Position numbers and translations under genes: made by a program. 32,064 nucleotides of DNA, taken from assembly GCA_022041995.1 (NCBI GenBank), contig CP074387.1, positions 1-32,064 of the forward strand, written 5' to 3'. The stretch is from Cupriavidus necator. Lineage in GTDB: Bacteria > Pseudomonadota > Gammaproteobacteria > Burkholderiales > Burkholderiaceae. Positions 1-10,197 of the stretch are shown piece after piece. The notes beneath the pieces are model-generated. The model was not told the DNA's origin, did no database searches, and was given only the letters and a program-made list of their open reading frames with translations. Position 1 is the first letter of the stretch; the number at the start of each line of letters is the position of its first letter.

Positions 1-3000
1 TCGTACATGTCGATGTCGCCATCCCTATCGCCAGCCCCTACGAAAATAGCTCGCCCCGCAACCACTGCGCCTGTGCCTGGAGTTCGCTCGTCTGCTCCGT
101 TGCCATCGCAGGCTCTCGCCTTAGGTGCGGCTGAGCTGAAGAGCTGTGTCTAGCAGGCAATTATTCTGCAGCCCGCTGGGATCCCCATCTCAGCGTTTGA
201 TTGCGCCAGAAACTGTTCAAGACTGATGAGCAGGGGCCCCGAATTGAATTCGCCCAAGGATGGGGGAACGGGCACCTGAGCCGGCGAGGCACCCGCCAGG
301 GGGGGTCGTGCAGGCCGCTCAGCACGTCCGGTGCGCGCGGGGGGGCGGGGGCCCCAGTTGCTGCGAACAGCATGGCCAGGATCGGGGGCCGGGGTGTCAC
401 GGCAGGCGCGCTCCGCGGTGGCACCGTGCGGCCCGTAGGGTTGCCCGGTGTCCAGGTCGGAGCTGCGTGCTTGATCCGCGGCTGCGCCGGCATACGGCTG
501 GTTCATCGGGCGCCAGGCCTCTCGTCGGCAATGGATGGTTCCGCATAGAGATCGAAGGACAGGATCATCTCGATGCCCTGCGGGGGCGCCACGCGGGCTG
601 CCGCGTCGCGCAGGTCCTGCTCCAGCGTCCGCGCGGCACCGCATCAGGCGACAGTTGGCGCAGCCTTTCGTAGGTCCGGTGACCTTCTCCTTGGCCTTCA
701 GGCTATCACGGGTGTGGAACTGGATTCCCAGTCGCGTCTTCGCCCTCAACGCGGGTGCGCACGTTCACATTCAGGCCAGCATAGCCGGTGCCCTCCCGGG
801 TAAAGCTGTTGTTCACGCGCATGACCGTCATGCCGGCCCTTTGCAGACTGGTCAGGATCCTCCGGCGTCCATGGCAAATCTCTCTGCACCGAGGATCACC
901 TCATAGCGCAGACCATCGCGTACCCGCCTGGCGGCCTCCTGCGGTGTTTGCAGGCCCTGCTCGCGCTGTATCCGGGCAAGCTTCTCTTCAATGCTTTTCT
1001 TCTTCTTAAAGATAAACCTGCGCCAGCCGCCACCGTCCATGTCCGCGCGCAACTTCGCGCCGTGGTGCTCCAGCCCTGCTGCAGCACAGGCCAGACCGCA
1101 CCCTCGAGACGTTCAGCCTGGCTTCTGATCTGCTGGGCCAGTTGCGCAAGGGGGGCAGGCACGCGCGGCGCGGCTGACGCCTGGGGCCGCGGCTGCACCT
1201 TCAATACCGTTTCCGGCTCCCAGTCCACGATATCTTCCACCCCCGCAGGAACGGGTAATGCACGGAAGGCCTCGCGCTGGCCGAGCAACTTCCAGATCTC
1301 GTCGCCGGAGGCGCCATCGAATCCACGTCGTTGCGCCTGCTTGTACAGGTCGTGGTACTTCTCCTTGCATCTGAACGTTTGCTCTGTATGAAACTGGATT
1401 TCCCATGCGATGCCGTTTGGCTCCTTCAGCGTGACGCTCACCGCCTGGAAAGGGCTGCGGCCCCGCAGGAAATGATTCGTGCGCCGGATCAGTGTATGCG
1501 CCTTCGCGAGCTGCGCCATGATCTGGCGATAGTCCCCCATAAACGTATCCGCGGGCAGCACCACACTGTAGCGCAGCGCATCGTTGACCAGCGCGCTGGC
1601 CTGGGCCAGGGTCCGGGGCGGCACTCCACCAATCAGCCGGGCCAGCTTGTCCTGCAGCGAGCGCGGCGACTTCAGCCTGTTCTTCTGTTCGCCCGCCAGA
1701 CCCGCCCGCGCGTGTCCGGGCTCACTGCACCCGTTCACGATGTCCTGCAGCCTCATCGTGATCCCCGGCTCGGCCAAACGGGCCCGTTCATTGAGCGCCA
1801 GCGCCTCTTGCTCAAGCGCCTCCCGGGAAACCTCCTGCGCCCGTTCGGCCGGCGTAGCCGGTACGCTGAGCAGCTCCGCCTGCTGCAGCGCCCGGACGGC
1901 GTCCTGCATGACACCCGCTGCCATCGTTGGCATCTGCCGCAGCGCAGCGTCTGCCCACTGTGGATCGAAGCGCCCGTGCCGTATTTCCGCCAACGTCGGC
2001 TTGCTGTACGGTACCCGACGCAGACGGTCGGGATACCGGCGTTCAGCCATTTCGCAACTCTCGATCACGCTTGTAAAGAGATCGGTGCCCGTGTCCGACT
2101 TCAGCGCGTCGGTGCCCACCTTTATGGCTATCGTAAACAGGTTGCGCATGGACAGCTCCGGCTCGCCCGGCACCAGCCCGGCTGCCCCTCGGGAACGCCG
2201 TACGCGACAGACGGCACACCGGGTAGTTGTCCAGCACCGCGTGCACACGCCCGGCCGTGTCGTCTGCCTGCTCATAGGCGCTCGCAAGTGCGGGGAACCC
2301 CTGCGCCAGCGCGGACGGAAGCTGCGGTGCCTGGACGCTGTCCCTGCCCAGCTGCATACACAGCTCATACAGCAGTTTCGCCGCCTCGCACGCTTGCGGC
2401 TCATGGGCTCGGTCAATCGCCTCATGCGCCTGCACCTGCAACTGCTGCAGCGCTGGTGCATCCTTGTCCCCTGCAGCCGCCTGCGCAGTCCGTTGCGCAA
2501 ATCACGCGCCACGCGTCGTAGGTGCCGAACATCATGTTTCGCGCCATGGCCTCGCGCAGCTCATCGGGCTGCGCGAGAAAGCGCATGGCGAGCGTGGCGG
2601 CTTTACCCAGCAACGCGCCCCCCCGCTGCTCGGCCATAATTTCGCGCGCCCGTCCCGCCTGGTAGCGGCCCCGTTCATCGATGGCCGGATGCGCAGTCTT
2701 GGGCGGCTTGAACGAGCGCTCCTCGCCCCGTCGCGCCTGGCGCGACTGCATGACGCGACCGATGTGGCCCACGAGAGCCGGATAGCCCGCATAGACGAAC
2801 GCATCGTCCCCGTCCGTGTCCATGCTCCGCTTGCGCAGCTCCGCAATCGGGATTGCCCCAAGCCGCCCAGGCAGCAGCACGTCCTTGACCCGCAGGCTGC
2901 CGTGCTGAACATCTGCTGCGGCAGCGTGTCGCGCTCGCGCCGGCTCTTCCAGCGCGACAGCGTCTTCAGGTCCTCCCGCGAACAGGCCAGGTGCAGCCCC

Positions 3001-6000
3001 TGGTGGTCCGGATCCGGCGACCAGTAGCCCGGCGGCGGGATGATCAGCATGCCCTTGCTGTGCAACATGTCGGCGCCCGTGCCCGAATCCTCATCGAATC
3101 CCGTATAGCTGTACTGGATGGCGAAGCACTGGTCCAGAAACTGGGCCGTCACGTCCTCCTGATCGGGCGTAACGACCTGCGCGGCCGCAATGGGCAACAG
3201 GTTCTCCTTATCGTACGGCGGTTTGCCCACCAGCACATCGCCCTGCAACTGCGCAAAGCCGGCAGCGGAATCGTCGGCAGATACAGCCTGTCGTCAGCCG
3301 AGGGGACCGCGCGGATGCGCCGCCCCTGGTAGCCGCCGCTGACGGCCAGTTGGTACAGCGTCAGGCAGTCCACCGCCTGCGATGCGTGCCGGTCCACCCC
3401 GTTCAGCCTGCGCTGCATCACCTCGCGCGCTTCGTCAAGCGCCGCCTCATCCCGCGGGAAATGCATCAGGGCCTGCGGTGGCAGCGTGTTAAATCCCGGC
3501 TGCTGCCCATCCACCAGCTTTTGCTGTGCCTCGTCGCCCCGTGCCTCCCTGACTGCCTCCCATGCCTCGATATGTTCGCGCACCACCGGAATGCGCATCG
3601 CCACGTCCCATCTCAGAAACCCGCAGCCGTCATTTGGACAGAGCGCGATGCGCTCGTGGTGTGGCCCTTGAAGCCTGAAGGGGTGCTGCGGCCCGGCCAC
3701 GTCCTCAAACCAGCCCAGCCGCAACGTGCCCTCCACCACATGGTCAGGTGGCACCATCTCCATGAGCGCGCGTTGCATGCGCGACCAGTCCTCGCGCTGC
3801 GGCGCCAGCTTCTGCGCCAGTTCCATGAAGGCGCTGCCTGGGGCACTGTCGGCATACCGCACTGCCGGCAGCACCGAAGCAGACGCGCTGCGGCCGGCGG
3901 CGATGTCCCGGGCTGACTTCCGCCGCCCCCGTGTCAGGCGGCTGCCGCCAAACATGTCGAAGCGCCAAGGCTCGTCTTTGTACTGGAACGTGCGCGCGAG
4001 CATGAAGGCGCTTAACTCCCCAGGCAGCCGCACCTCGACCAGCGGCTGACCGGTCAGGCGTGAATAAAACGAATACGCAGGCTCCGCCCCGTCGGACGAC
4101 GCGGCGGGCTCCAGCTCCCGTCCCCGCAAGTCGACCGTGACATGCGTGGTGTCGCCCCCACTCGGTTCGGGTGGTACGACGTTTCCCACCACTGTGCGCA
4201 GGCTCTCGTGGCGCGCTGCCAGATCGAACCGGCGAGGAGGGTAACGCGTCGTGAGGGCCTCCAGATGCGCCGCGCTGGCCAGCCGCAGATCCAGCGCGTC
4301 CAGGATCGCATCATCCGCCTCGATCTGCGCAATCAAGTTCCAGCTCATTTCCTGCAGATCCGTCTCGATGAGCGGGCGCGTCCTGTCCAGCGTCTGTCGC
4401 ACCCACTGCTTCAGAGTCTCCTGGTGCGTCTTCACCGACTCGCGTTCGCCGCTGATGTAGCGCGGCTTCCACTGGTGGGCCACCACGCTGTATGCCTTGA
4501 GCACCTGATACAGTGACAGGGCCGGACAGCGCGTACCGCATGCTTCGTCACCCTCCTTCAGGCGCAGCCCGGCACGAGCGCCTGCCCCGCCGGGGCTTGG
4601 CGCAGATACGCGTCGATCTTATGCTCTACGACTGGCTTCAGCGCGTCGAACGTCTGCAGGGCGCGCACCCGGTAGCGCGGCAACTGCGGGCTGCGCGCCA
4701 GCGGCAGCAGCCCCATGCACAGGGTGCCCACACTCTCCAGCGGTTCTTCGCGCAGCCGTCCTTCTTGACACAGCGTCATGACACGCTCCAGCGCCGGCGT
4801 TGCGAGCGGCCGCAGCGCGTCGTGCATCCGCAGCTGGGCGAAAGCCTTGAGCAGCATACCCACGTGGCGGCCCTCGGCGCTGTCGAAGCGTTCCGGGTAC
4901 AGCTCCAGGTGCACCGCTACCCCCATCAGTACATCGCGTGCGAGAACGGCGTTCCGTCTTCGTCCCGGCCGAGCCGCGCCAGCGCGTTGGCAATCTGGCC
5001 GGTCTGGCCGAATTCGAACGTGCTCCACTCGAGCGGAGCCGAGCCCAGGCGTGCCGCCAGACACCACGCCGCTTCATGCAGGCCGCTTTCTTGCGGCCAT
5101 CGGGACAGTGCGTGGAGGGTGCTGGCCACGGCCTGCGCGCCCATCGACTGGCGCAGCCGCGCATCGCCCTCAGCCTCCGAGATCAGACGATCGGCCAGTA
5201 CCAGCGCCGCGTCGCGGGCCTCGTCCGCGCCCGGCCACTTCGAGAGCGCGTTCAGGGCGTTGGCCACATGTTTCGCCTCCATCGACTGGCACAGCTGGGG
5301 TTCCGAGCTAACGCGCTCGGCCAGCCGCAGCGCCGCCTTACGAGCCTCTTCCTTGTCCGGCCACTTCGAAAGCGCATTGAGCGCGGTGGCCACCTCCCGC
5401 GCATCCATCGACTGGCGCAGCCGCGCATTGCCCTCAGCCTCCGAGGTCAGACGATCGGCAAGCGCCAGCGCCGCGGCGCTTGCCTCGTCCGCGTCCGGCC
5501 ACTTCGAAAACGCGTTCAGGGCGTTGGCCACTGCCTGCGCGTCCATCGACTGGCACAGCTGGGGTTCCGAGCTAACGCGCTCGGCCAGCCGCAGCGCCGC
5601 CTTACGAGCCTCTTCCTTGTCCGGCCACTTCGAAAGCGCATTGAGCGCGTTGGTCACCTCCCGCGCATCCATCGACTGGCGCAGCCGCGCATTGCCCTCA
5701 GCCTCCGAGGTCAGACGATCGGCAAGCGCCAGCGCCGCGGCGCTTGCCTCGTCCGCGTCCGGCCACTTCGAAAACGCGTTCAGGGCGTTGGCCACTGCCT
5801 GCGCCTCCATCGACTGGCACAGCTGGGGTTCCGAGCTAACGCGCTCGGCCAGCCGCAGCGCCGCCTTACGAGCCTCTTCCTTGTCCGGCCACTTCGAGAG
5901 CGCGTTCAGGGCATTGGACACATGTTTCGCCTCCATCGACTGGCACAGCTGGGGTTCCGAGCTAACGCGCTCGGCCAGCCGCAGCGCGGCGTCGCGGGCC

Positions 6001-7568
6001 TTGGCCTGGTCCGGCCACTTCGAGAGCGCATTGAGCGCGGTGGCCACGGCCCACGCCTCCATCGACTGGCACAGCTGGGGTTCCGATGTGAGGCGCCGGG
6101 CCAGGCACCGTACCGCCTCGCTGACCCGATGCGACGCCGGCCACTTTGAGAATGCATTGAGCGCGTTGGCAACATGCTGCCCGTCCATCCGCTGGCGCAG
6201 CTTTGCGTCCGATGTCACGCGTTCGGCCAGCCGCAGCGCCGCCTGACGCGCATCGGCTTCGTCAGGCCACTTCGAGAGAGCGTTGACCGTGATGGCCACC
6301 CCCAGCGCATTCATCGACTCGCGCAGCGGCGCGTCTGCCGCAACGCGCCTGGCCAGCTCCAGTGCGTTCTCCCTGACCCTGCCATCGTCCGACCACTTGC
6401 TCAGGGCATTGAGCAGATTTGACATATCCTGTGCGTTCAGCCCCGGGATCAGACCATGCGATCGAAGATGCCTGACAAGACCGGACACCGCATCGCAGCA
6501 CGCCGGGCGCTCCGGCGCCTTGGACAGCGCATTGCACAGCATGGCGGCTTGCCGTCCGTTCAGCCTGTGCAGCGCGCCCGGCCTCAGCAGTTCGGTCGCG
6601 ATGCTTCGCAGCGCTAGCCGGCAGATCTCGCTGTCGGCATGCTTGCTAAGCTTGTTGGCGAAATGCACGTAGCTTGCAGCCGGCGAGCCCCGGCACCAGT
6701 CGGTGTCCACAAGATAGTGCGCCGCCAGTTCAACCGCCTCGCGAACGTCGTTGGCCCGCGCAGGCGGTATGTTCCTGACCTTGTTCCTGACCTGCAGTTT
6801 CTGCAAATACCAGTTCAGGAAGTGCAGGTTGTCGCCGGCATAGTCTGGGCGCAGAAAGACCAGTGCCTGCCCGTAGCCGTTGCGCTGTGCCAGCACGTTC
6901 TCCCTTGCCATCCGGATGGCAAGTTCAGGGAAATCGGCATCCTTCGCGTTGCCGGAAAGCACTCGCTGCTGCGCATACCGTTGGTTCCTGAGCTGCCGGC
7001 CGAACTCGTGTTCAGGATACGTCAGGACTCTCCCCAGATTCCGGCTGCGGCGCTGTGGTTCGCTCGGCTCGATGCGCATCCTCGAGTGGTGCCTTTCATC
7101 CAGCGCTTCAATCGCATCGCGGGCCGGTCGCTTGCGCGATGGCGCCGCCGCGGCGATCTGATACCTCTCCATCCCGCTTGCAGCAAGGGGGGACCGCAGC
7201 TGCTGGTCCGGCAGGTTGCGCGTGCTGGGCGGCCACGACGACTGGGCCCTGCGGGGTGCATCGTCCGCTGCTCGGTCTGACACAGGCCTCCCGCTACTCG
7301 GCAAAGCGCGCAACGGATGTCCGGCAGTATCCTCGTCCCCCTGTGGCCGTGAAGCGAATGCCCTTTGCCGTTGAGGTCCGGAATAAGGCTGCATCCTGCG
7401 CTGCTGGCGACGCGCTGCCAGGCCTTCCCGCCGCGGCAACGCGTCAAGGACCGTGTCTGTCCTCCGGGACGCAGGTTCGGGCCGCGAAGTCGGGGGCTGT
7501 CCGGGTGCAGCCTCGTCAATCTTCTGATCGCCACCAGCGTCCGGACTCGCCGGGCTGCCAATTCTCAT
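1..7568 (-). pseudogene. ripS: SKWP-family type III effector, copy A (3' end outside window, multiply frameshifted)
   Basis: This is a giant SKWP-repeat effector (RipS in Ralstonia, XopAD in Xanthomonas), expected to be injected into plant cells by the Hrp type III system. It starts at ATG 7568 after a strong GGAGAAGGGG site. The first 880 codons (to about 4955) are open: a Pro/Arg/Ser-rich N-terminus of ~150 residues, a helical region, then the repeat block. Downstream, single-base losses relative to copy C break the frame near 4954, 4588, 3258, 2901, 2513, 2470, 2200, 2176, 1278 and 1075, then more than ten times below 900. Conserved peptide sequence resumes in another frame after each break, so the ancestral protein continued. 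The indels sit in short G or C runs and cluster toward position 1, so consensus errors at a contig end are as likely as decay. The composite C-terminal domains are described under copy B. Confidence 0.88.
5085..6420 (-). repeat. SKWP repeat block of copy A
   Basis: Tandem protein repeats with the core N-A-[LF]-S-K-W-P. Nine have an exact SKWP. They are preceded by SKWS (and SKAP further upstream) and followed by a degenerate SRWP unit. Two lengths occur: ~42 residues (RLAERVSSEPQLCQSM type) and ~46 residues (ALADRLTSEAEG-ARLRQSM type). In the second half they largely alternate. The two-helix pattern suggests a HEAT/ARM-like superhelix for protein binding. This block is one unit shorter than those in copies B and C. 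Confidence 0.93.
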
Positions 7569-7827
7569 AGCTATGCCCCTTCTCCAGTAGTTACCTGGCA
7601 GGCTGTTAAAATAGCTCCCGCCGTTGTCATCGGATCGGGCGGGTAGACCGTTGAAACAAGCGGCTATGTCGGGATAGTGGAATCAGGACGAGTAAGCCCC
7701 AACTCAACAGCCATTACGGGGGGACAATCCGGACTCTTGAGGAAACAAGACGGGCGCATCTCATGCTGGCGGTGTCGATCAAGAGCGGAGATGGACAAGC
7801 ACAGCTGGGATATCGCATTGGAGTGTT

Positions 7828-7881
7828 TGGCATCTTGCCAGCGTCATACTGAGGGCGTCGCGACGACGCTGCAAGATGCCA
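7828..7881. repeat. Inverted repeat (54-base hairpin), copy A
   Basis: The arms read TGGCATCTTGCCAGCGTC and, on the other strand, TGGCATCTTGCAGCGTC, around a ~19-base loop containing GTCGCGAC. It is also present in copies B and C. No T-run follows on either side, so it is not a clear terminator. Confidence 0.75.
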
Positions 7882-7962
7882 TCGGTGGACGTCGTTTTGG
7901 CACGCAGGCAAGAAGGTGTCCTGATTCTCGATAACCTGAGAGTGAATCACAGCAAGCCGTCA
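7876..7962 (+). pseudogene. Probable IS630-type transposase relic, copy A
   Basis: The plus-strand frame reads RRQEGVLILDNLRVNHSKP, which resembles the second catalytic Asp region of IS630 transposases (LILDNLRVHHSKP-like). There is no recognisable remainder of the gene. It lies antisense to, and between, the two effector genes and overlaps the 54-base hairpin. This is a short remnant with no expected function; the match rests on about 20 residues. Confidence 0.4.
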
Positions 7963-8183
7963 CCTCGCGTGCACCGGCTCGCACCGAACTGCAACTTCAA
8001 GGCTTTGTCGTGGGTCTGCACAGTGTTCAGAGACAGCCGAGCGTATTCGATGTTACTTTCAGCATCATTCGGTGAAAAATTCGACCGCTTTACCAGTGCC
8101 TCGACGGCGCTGTACAGGCACTTCTCTTGTCGTGTTATGTTGCAACAACTCAGCAAGGCGTGCGCTTGCTCTGCCGTGCCCGG
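7947..8183 (-). pseudogene. Out-of-frame 3' continuation of ART-like effector, copy A
   Basis: Same arrangement as 12496-12732 in copy B: an open, protein-like frame of ~78 codons that becomes continuous with the ART-like gene if one base is restored just upstream. Confidence 0.5.
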
Positions 8184-8656
8184 GGTCTGGCAGGGTCGCC
8201 AGTATAGGGGTCTTCCTCCAAATGAAAGTTGTTCCCAACGCCGATCGTTCGCACCACCGCCGGCTGGTCAGCGTCGGCAAACATGGCAAACTCCTTCGCC
8301 ATCTCTCGATCAGATGACAAGTAGTGGTGTTCGCCCGAAGCAGTCACACCAGAGCTACTGAAATTCATCAGGAAATTTGCGCTTCCGCCATCTGTGGCTC
8401 CACTCCCTTTACGCTCGTTCACGAAGCCATTTCTGCGAAGAGATGACACGTGTTCGCGCTTGGTTCCATGCCAAAGAACGCTCTCCTGATAGACCCGTTT
8501 GGCAAATGGCACCAGACCATTCAAGGTCTCATTTGAATATGGTGATCGCGAAGATCCAGGCTTAGCTCTTTTCGCCTCAACGTCCGACTCATACCCATCG
8601 GAACCATAGTCGCTTGAAGCTCGCGCTCCACCACGCTTAGAAATGCAGCCGCCCAT
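8150..8656 (-). CDS. Small type III effector with N-myristoylation motif and ART-like signature, copy A
   Basis: This 168-residue ORF is identical in protein sequence to copies B and C; domain details are given under the copy B entry (12023-12529). It is transcribed away from the IS1595 element toward SKWP copy A, with a PIP box at 8727-8750. Nothing in the copy itself separates it from the other two. Confidence 0.75.
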   Translation of the reverse strand: MGGCISKRGGARASSDYGSDGYESDVEAKRAKPGSSRSPYSNETLNGLVPFAKRVYQESVLWHGTKREHVSSLRRNGFVNERKGSGATDGGSANFLMNFSSSGVTASGEHHYLSSDREMAKEFAMFADADQPAVVRTIGVGNNFHLEEDPYTGDPARPRARQSKRTPC

Positions 8657-8726
8657 GACAATTGAATACCGGTAGTGAATTTCCTCGACTGTACGGACCT
8701 ACAGCGTCAACGTCGCTCGATCACCG

Positions 8727-8750
8727 CGAAAAAATGTGCGCTGGCGCGAA
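8727..8750 (-). promoter_or_regulatory. hrpII/PIP box of ART-like effector, copy A
   Basis: Read on the minus strand this is TTCGC-N15-TTCGC, which also satisfies TTCG-N16-TTCG. It lies 70 bases upstream of the effector start at 8656. Boxes of this type are bound by HrpB (Ralstonia) or HrpX (Xanthomonas) and drive type III effector genes. Confidence 0.85.
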
Positions 8751-8961
8751 ACGGATCAATGCCGTTTCATGCGGGAATGCGACGGTTCGAGAGCTAAAGT
8801 CGAAAGTGGTGTACGGGCGGGGAATTTGAGGCGCGGAGTAGAGGGCGGTGGAGCTTTCCGCTGAGAACTGATTGTCGAGATCGGAAACCAGCACACAAGA
8901 AAACTCCACCATGAGCAAGGATAAATGTAAGGAAGCAGTCGGTCTATCGGCGTGGTTCAAA

Positions 8962-8969
8962 AGCCGGCT
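8962..8969. repeat. Left target-site duplication of the IS1595 element
   Basis: AGCCGGCT, an 8-bp palindrome, is repeated at 10076-10083 on the other side of the element. Eight bases is the usual duplication length for the IS1595 family. Because the target is palindromic, the exact element boundary could be a few bases further out. Confidence 0.7.
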
Positions 8970-10075
8970 TTGGGTATCCATTTAACCGGAGTCCACACGC
9001 CTCCATGGCCGATTCTGCCGGGGGCGATCGAGACTGGGAGGATGTCCACGCTTCTTGGGTGGCGTCGGACGCACGGCCTTAGGACTCTTTTTGCGCGTCA
9101 GGTCTTGGTAGCGCACGGGGTCATGAGCAACAGCCAGTTCCAAGATCCGGTAAAACAACAGCCCGCGGCTACGCGAACGTCGGCGGTTGAAGCGGAACAC
9201 GAATTCGTTGAGATAGCTGGGCAAGTGCGCAGCGTCCACCGCTCCTTGGTGGGTCCCGAGCAGCCAGCGCTTTGCCAGGGACGCAATTCGATGTACGCCC
9301 GGCAAGAGCGCGCCCGGGTCTTCCCCTCGCGCGCGGGCTGCCCGCTGGCTGCGACGCTCATGGATGTAGCCCTTCTGCTCCAACCCCCGGTAGGGCGGCC
9401 AACCATCGGTGACCACTGTTGCCCCGGGTTCCACGTTGGCTAACACGAATGCCTGCAGTGAATCCGACGAGGCGTCTGCAATGGGTGCCATACGGCAGCG
9501 CCCGAATCCGCTGGGCTGCAAGAGTTCGACCGCAATACAGGTCAGCACCTTCTTACCTTGAGCGCGTCCTCCGACCAACCCCGGCTCAATGCCACCGATG
9601 TAAGTTTCATCTACCTCTACCCTTCCGCGCAGGCGTTCCCGATCGGGACGTACCAACGCTGATCGCAGCCGATGCAGCATAGCCCAGGCTGTCTGATAGG
9701 AACCGATCTGCAAAGAGCGCTTCAGACTCAGGGCCGAGATTCCGTCCTTGCCGCTGGCGAAGTTCCAGCAAGCAGCGAACCAAACTGTGAGTGGCGTACG
9801 GGTTCGATCGAAGATGGTCCCCGCTGTCACGGATGTCCTGTTGTCACAGTGCGTGCACATGTATCGCCCGTCTCCGAGTCGCCATCCGCCAGCTTGGCCG
9901 CAAGCCGGACAGACGAATCCGGTCGGCCAGCGCAGCCATTCCAGGTAATCCAGGCAGTCAGCATCGGACTGAAACCATGTCTGGAATTCACCGAAGGAAC
10001 GAGGGTAGTCAATGTCTGCGGTTGGAAGCTCCATGCTCGAAGTATGGAATAGCTCCGGTTAAATGGATACCCCAG
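8970..10075 (-). mobile_element. IS1595-family insertion sequence, apparently complete
   Basis: The element is ~1.1 kb and flanked by terminal inverted repeats sharing GGGTATCCATTTAACCGGAG at both ends (left end at 8972, right end near 10073). It has one transposase on the minus strand and a perfect 8-bp target duplication. It interrupted sequence between effector cassettes A and B. The intact ends and open transposase suggest recent insertion. Confidence 0.85.
8982..10034 (-). CDS. IS1595-family transposase
   Basis: This is a 350-residue DDE transposase that carries out cut-and-paste or replicative movement of its own element. A zinc ribbon lies near the N-terminus (Cys42, Cys45, Cys60, Cys63 in CPAC...CTHC). 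The DDE_Tnp_IS1595-type domain follows, with candidate catalytic Asp142 (VEVDETYIGG), Asp210 (VTDGWPPY) and Glu277 (SYLNEFVFRFNRR). The C-terminal tail is Arg/Lys/Pro-rich. The start at 10034 lies just inside the right inverted repeat and the stop just inside the left one, as expected for a complete element. No frameshift is seen, so it may be active. Confidence 0.92.
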   Translation of the reverse strand: MELPTADIDYPRSFGEFQTWFQSDADCLDYLEWLRWPTGFVCPACGQAGGWRLGDGRYMCTHCDNRTSVTAGTIFDRTRTPLTVWFAACWNFASGKDGISALSLKRSLQIGSYQTAWAMLHRLRSALVRPDRERLRGRVEVDETYIGGIEPGLVGGRAQGKKVLTCIAVELLQPSGFGRCRMAPIADASSDSLQAFVLANVEPGATVVTDGWPPYRGLEQKGYIHERRSQRAARARGEDPGALLPGVHRIASLAKRWLLGTHQGAVDAAHLPSYLNEFVFRFNRRRSRSRGLLFYRILELAVAHDPVRYQDLTRKKSPKAVRPTPPKKRGHPPSLDRPRQNRPWRRVDSG

Positions 10076-10083
10076 AGCCGGCT
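10076..10083. repeat. Right target-site duplication of the IS1595 element
   Basis: AGCCGGCT, identical to 8962-8969. If the element is removed, the plus-strand short frame opened at 8911 would continue as ...FKSRLFCVKRTS and stop near 10108. Confidence 0.7.
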
Positions 10084-10174
10084 TTTTTGCGTTAAACGGA
10101 CGAGCTGAACCGTCCTGCATAAAAATGCAGAATTGGTAAGGAATGCGATGCAAACTGGAGGCCTGCAACGACCT

Positions 10175-10197
10175 CCCCGGCATCAGATCTGCCGGGG
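10175..10197 (-). terminator. Hairpin at the end of the broken transposase gene
   Basis: A perfect 8-bp stem (CCCCGGCA / TGCCGGGG) around the 7-base loop TCAGATC; the transposase stop codon lies in the loop. No U-tract follows on the minus strand, so a terminator role is uncertain; it could instead be part of the element's end. Confidence 0.35.

Larger units (their letters stand above)
7569..8149. other. Spacer between ART-like effector and SKWP gene, copy A
   Basis: No intact gene is visible. The spacer holds the SKWP ribosome binding site close to its left end, a 54-base inverted repeat (7828-7881), a plus-strand relic resembling an IS630 transposase (7876-7962), and the out-of-frame 3' continuation of the small effector. 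I found no TTCG-N16-TTCG box before the SKWP start, so SKWP may be read through from the upstream effector promoter or from a promoter I cannot identify. Confidence 0.6.
1..8929 (-). repeat. Effector cassette copy A (~9 kb repeat unit)
   Basis: This stretch is a near copy of 22321-31300 in the same orientation and of 11890-20991 in inverted orientation. It contains the 3' part of an SKWP gene, the spacer, the small ART-like effector and its promoter. Homology with copy C ends at about 8929 (31300 in C), just after the sixth codon of a small plus-strand ORF. The last ~160 bases of the SKWP gene lie beyond the window start. Confidence 0.93.
8657..8969. other. Upstream region of ART-like effector copy A
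   Basis: It contains the PIP-box promoter on the minus strand. On the plus strand an ATG at 8911 opens a short frame (MSKDKCKEAVG...) that runs into the IS1595 element and stops at 8985. Its first six codons match the small ORF at 31283 in copy C, after which the two sequences diverge. No other gene is seen. Confidence 0.5.

Noticed and set aside
4926..6246. Long plus-strand ORFs across the SKWP repeats (SASRSAALRASS- or LGQPQRRLTSL-like)
   Set aside because: Their periodicity is the antisense image of the SKWP units; the minus-strand frame carries the family motif and a good start.
5085..6420. CRISPR or TAL-effector repeat array
   Set aside because: The period is ~126/138 bases in frame with a conserved coding motif and no spacers, and the 34-residue TAL unit is absent.
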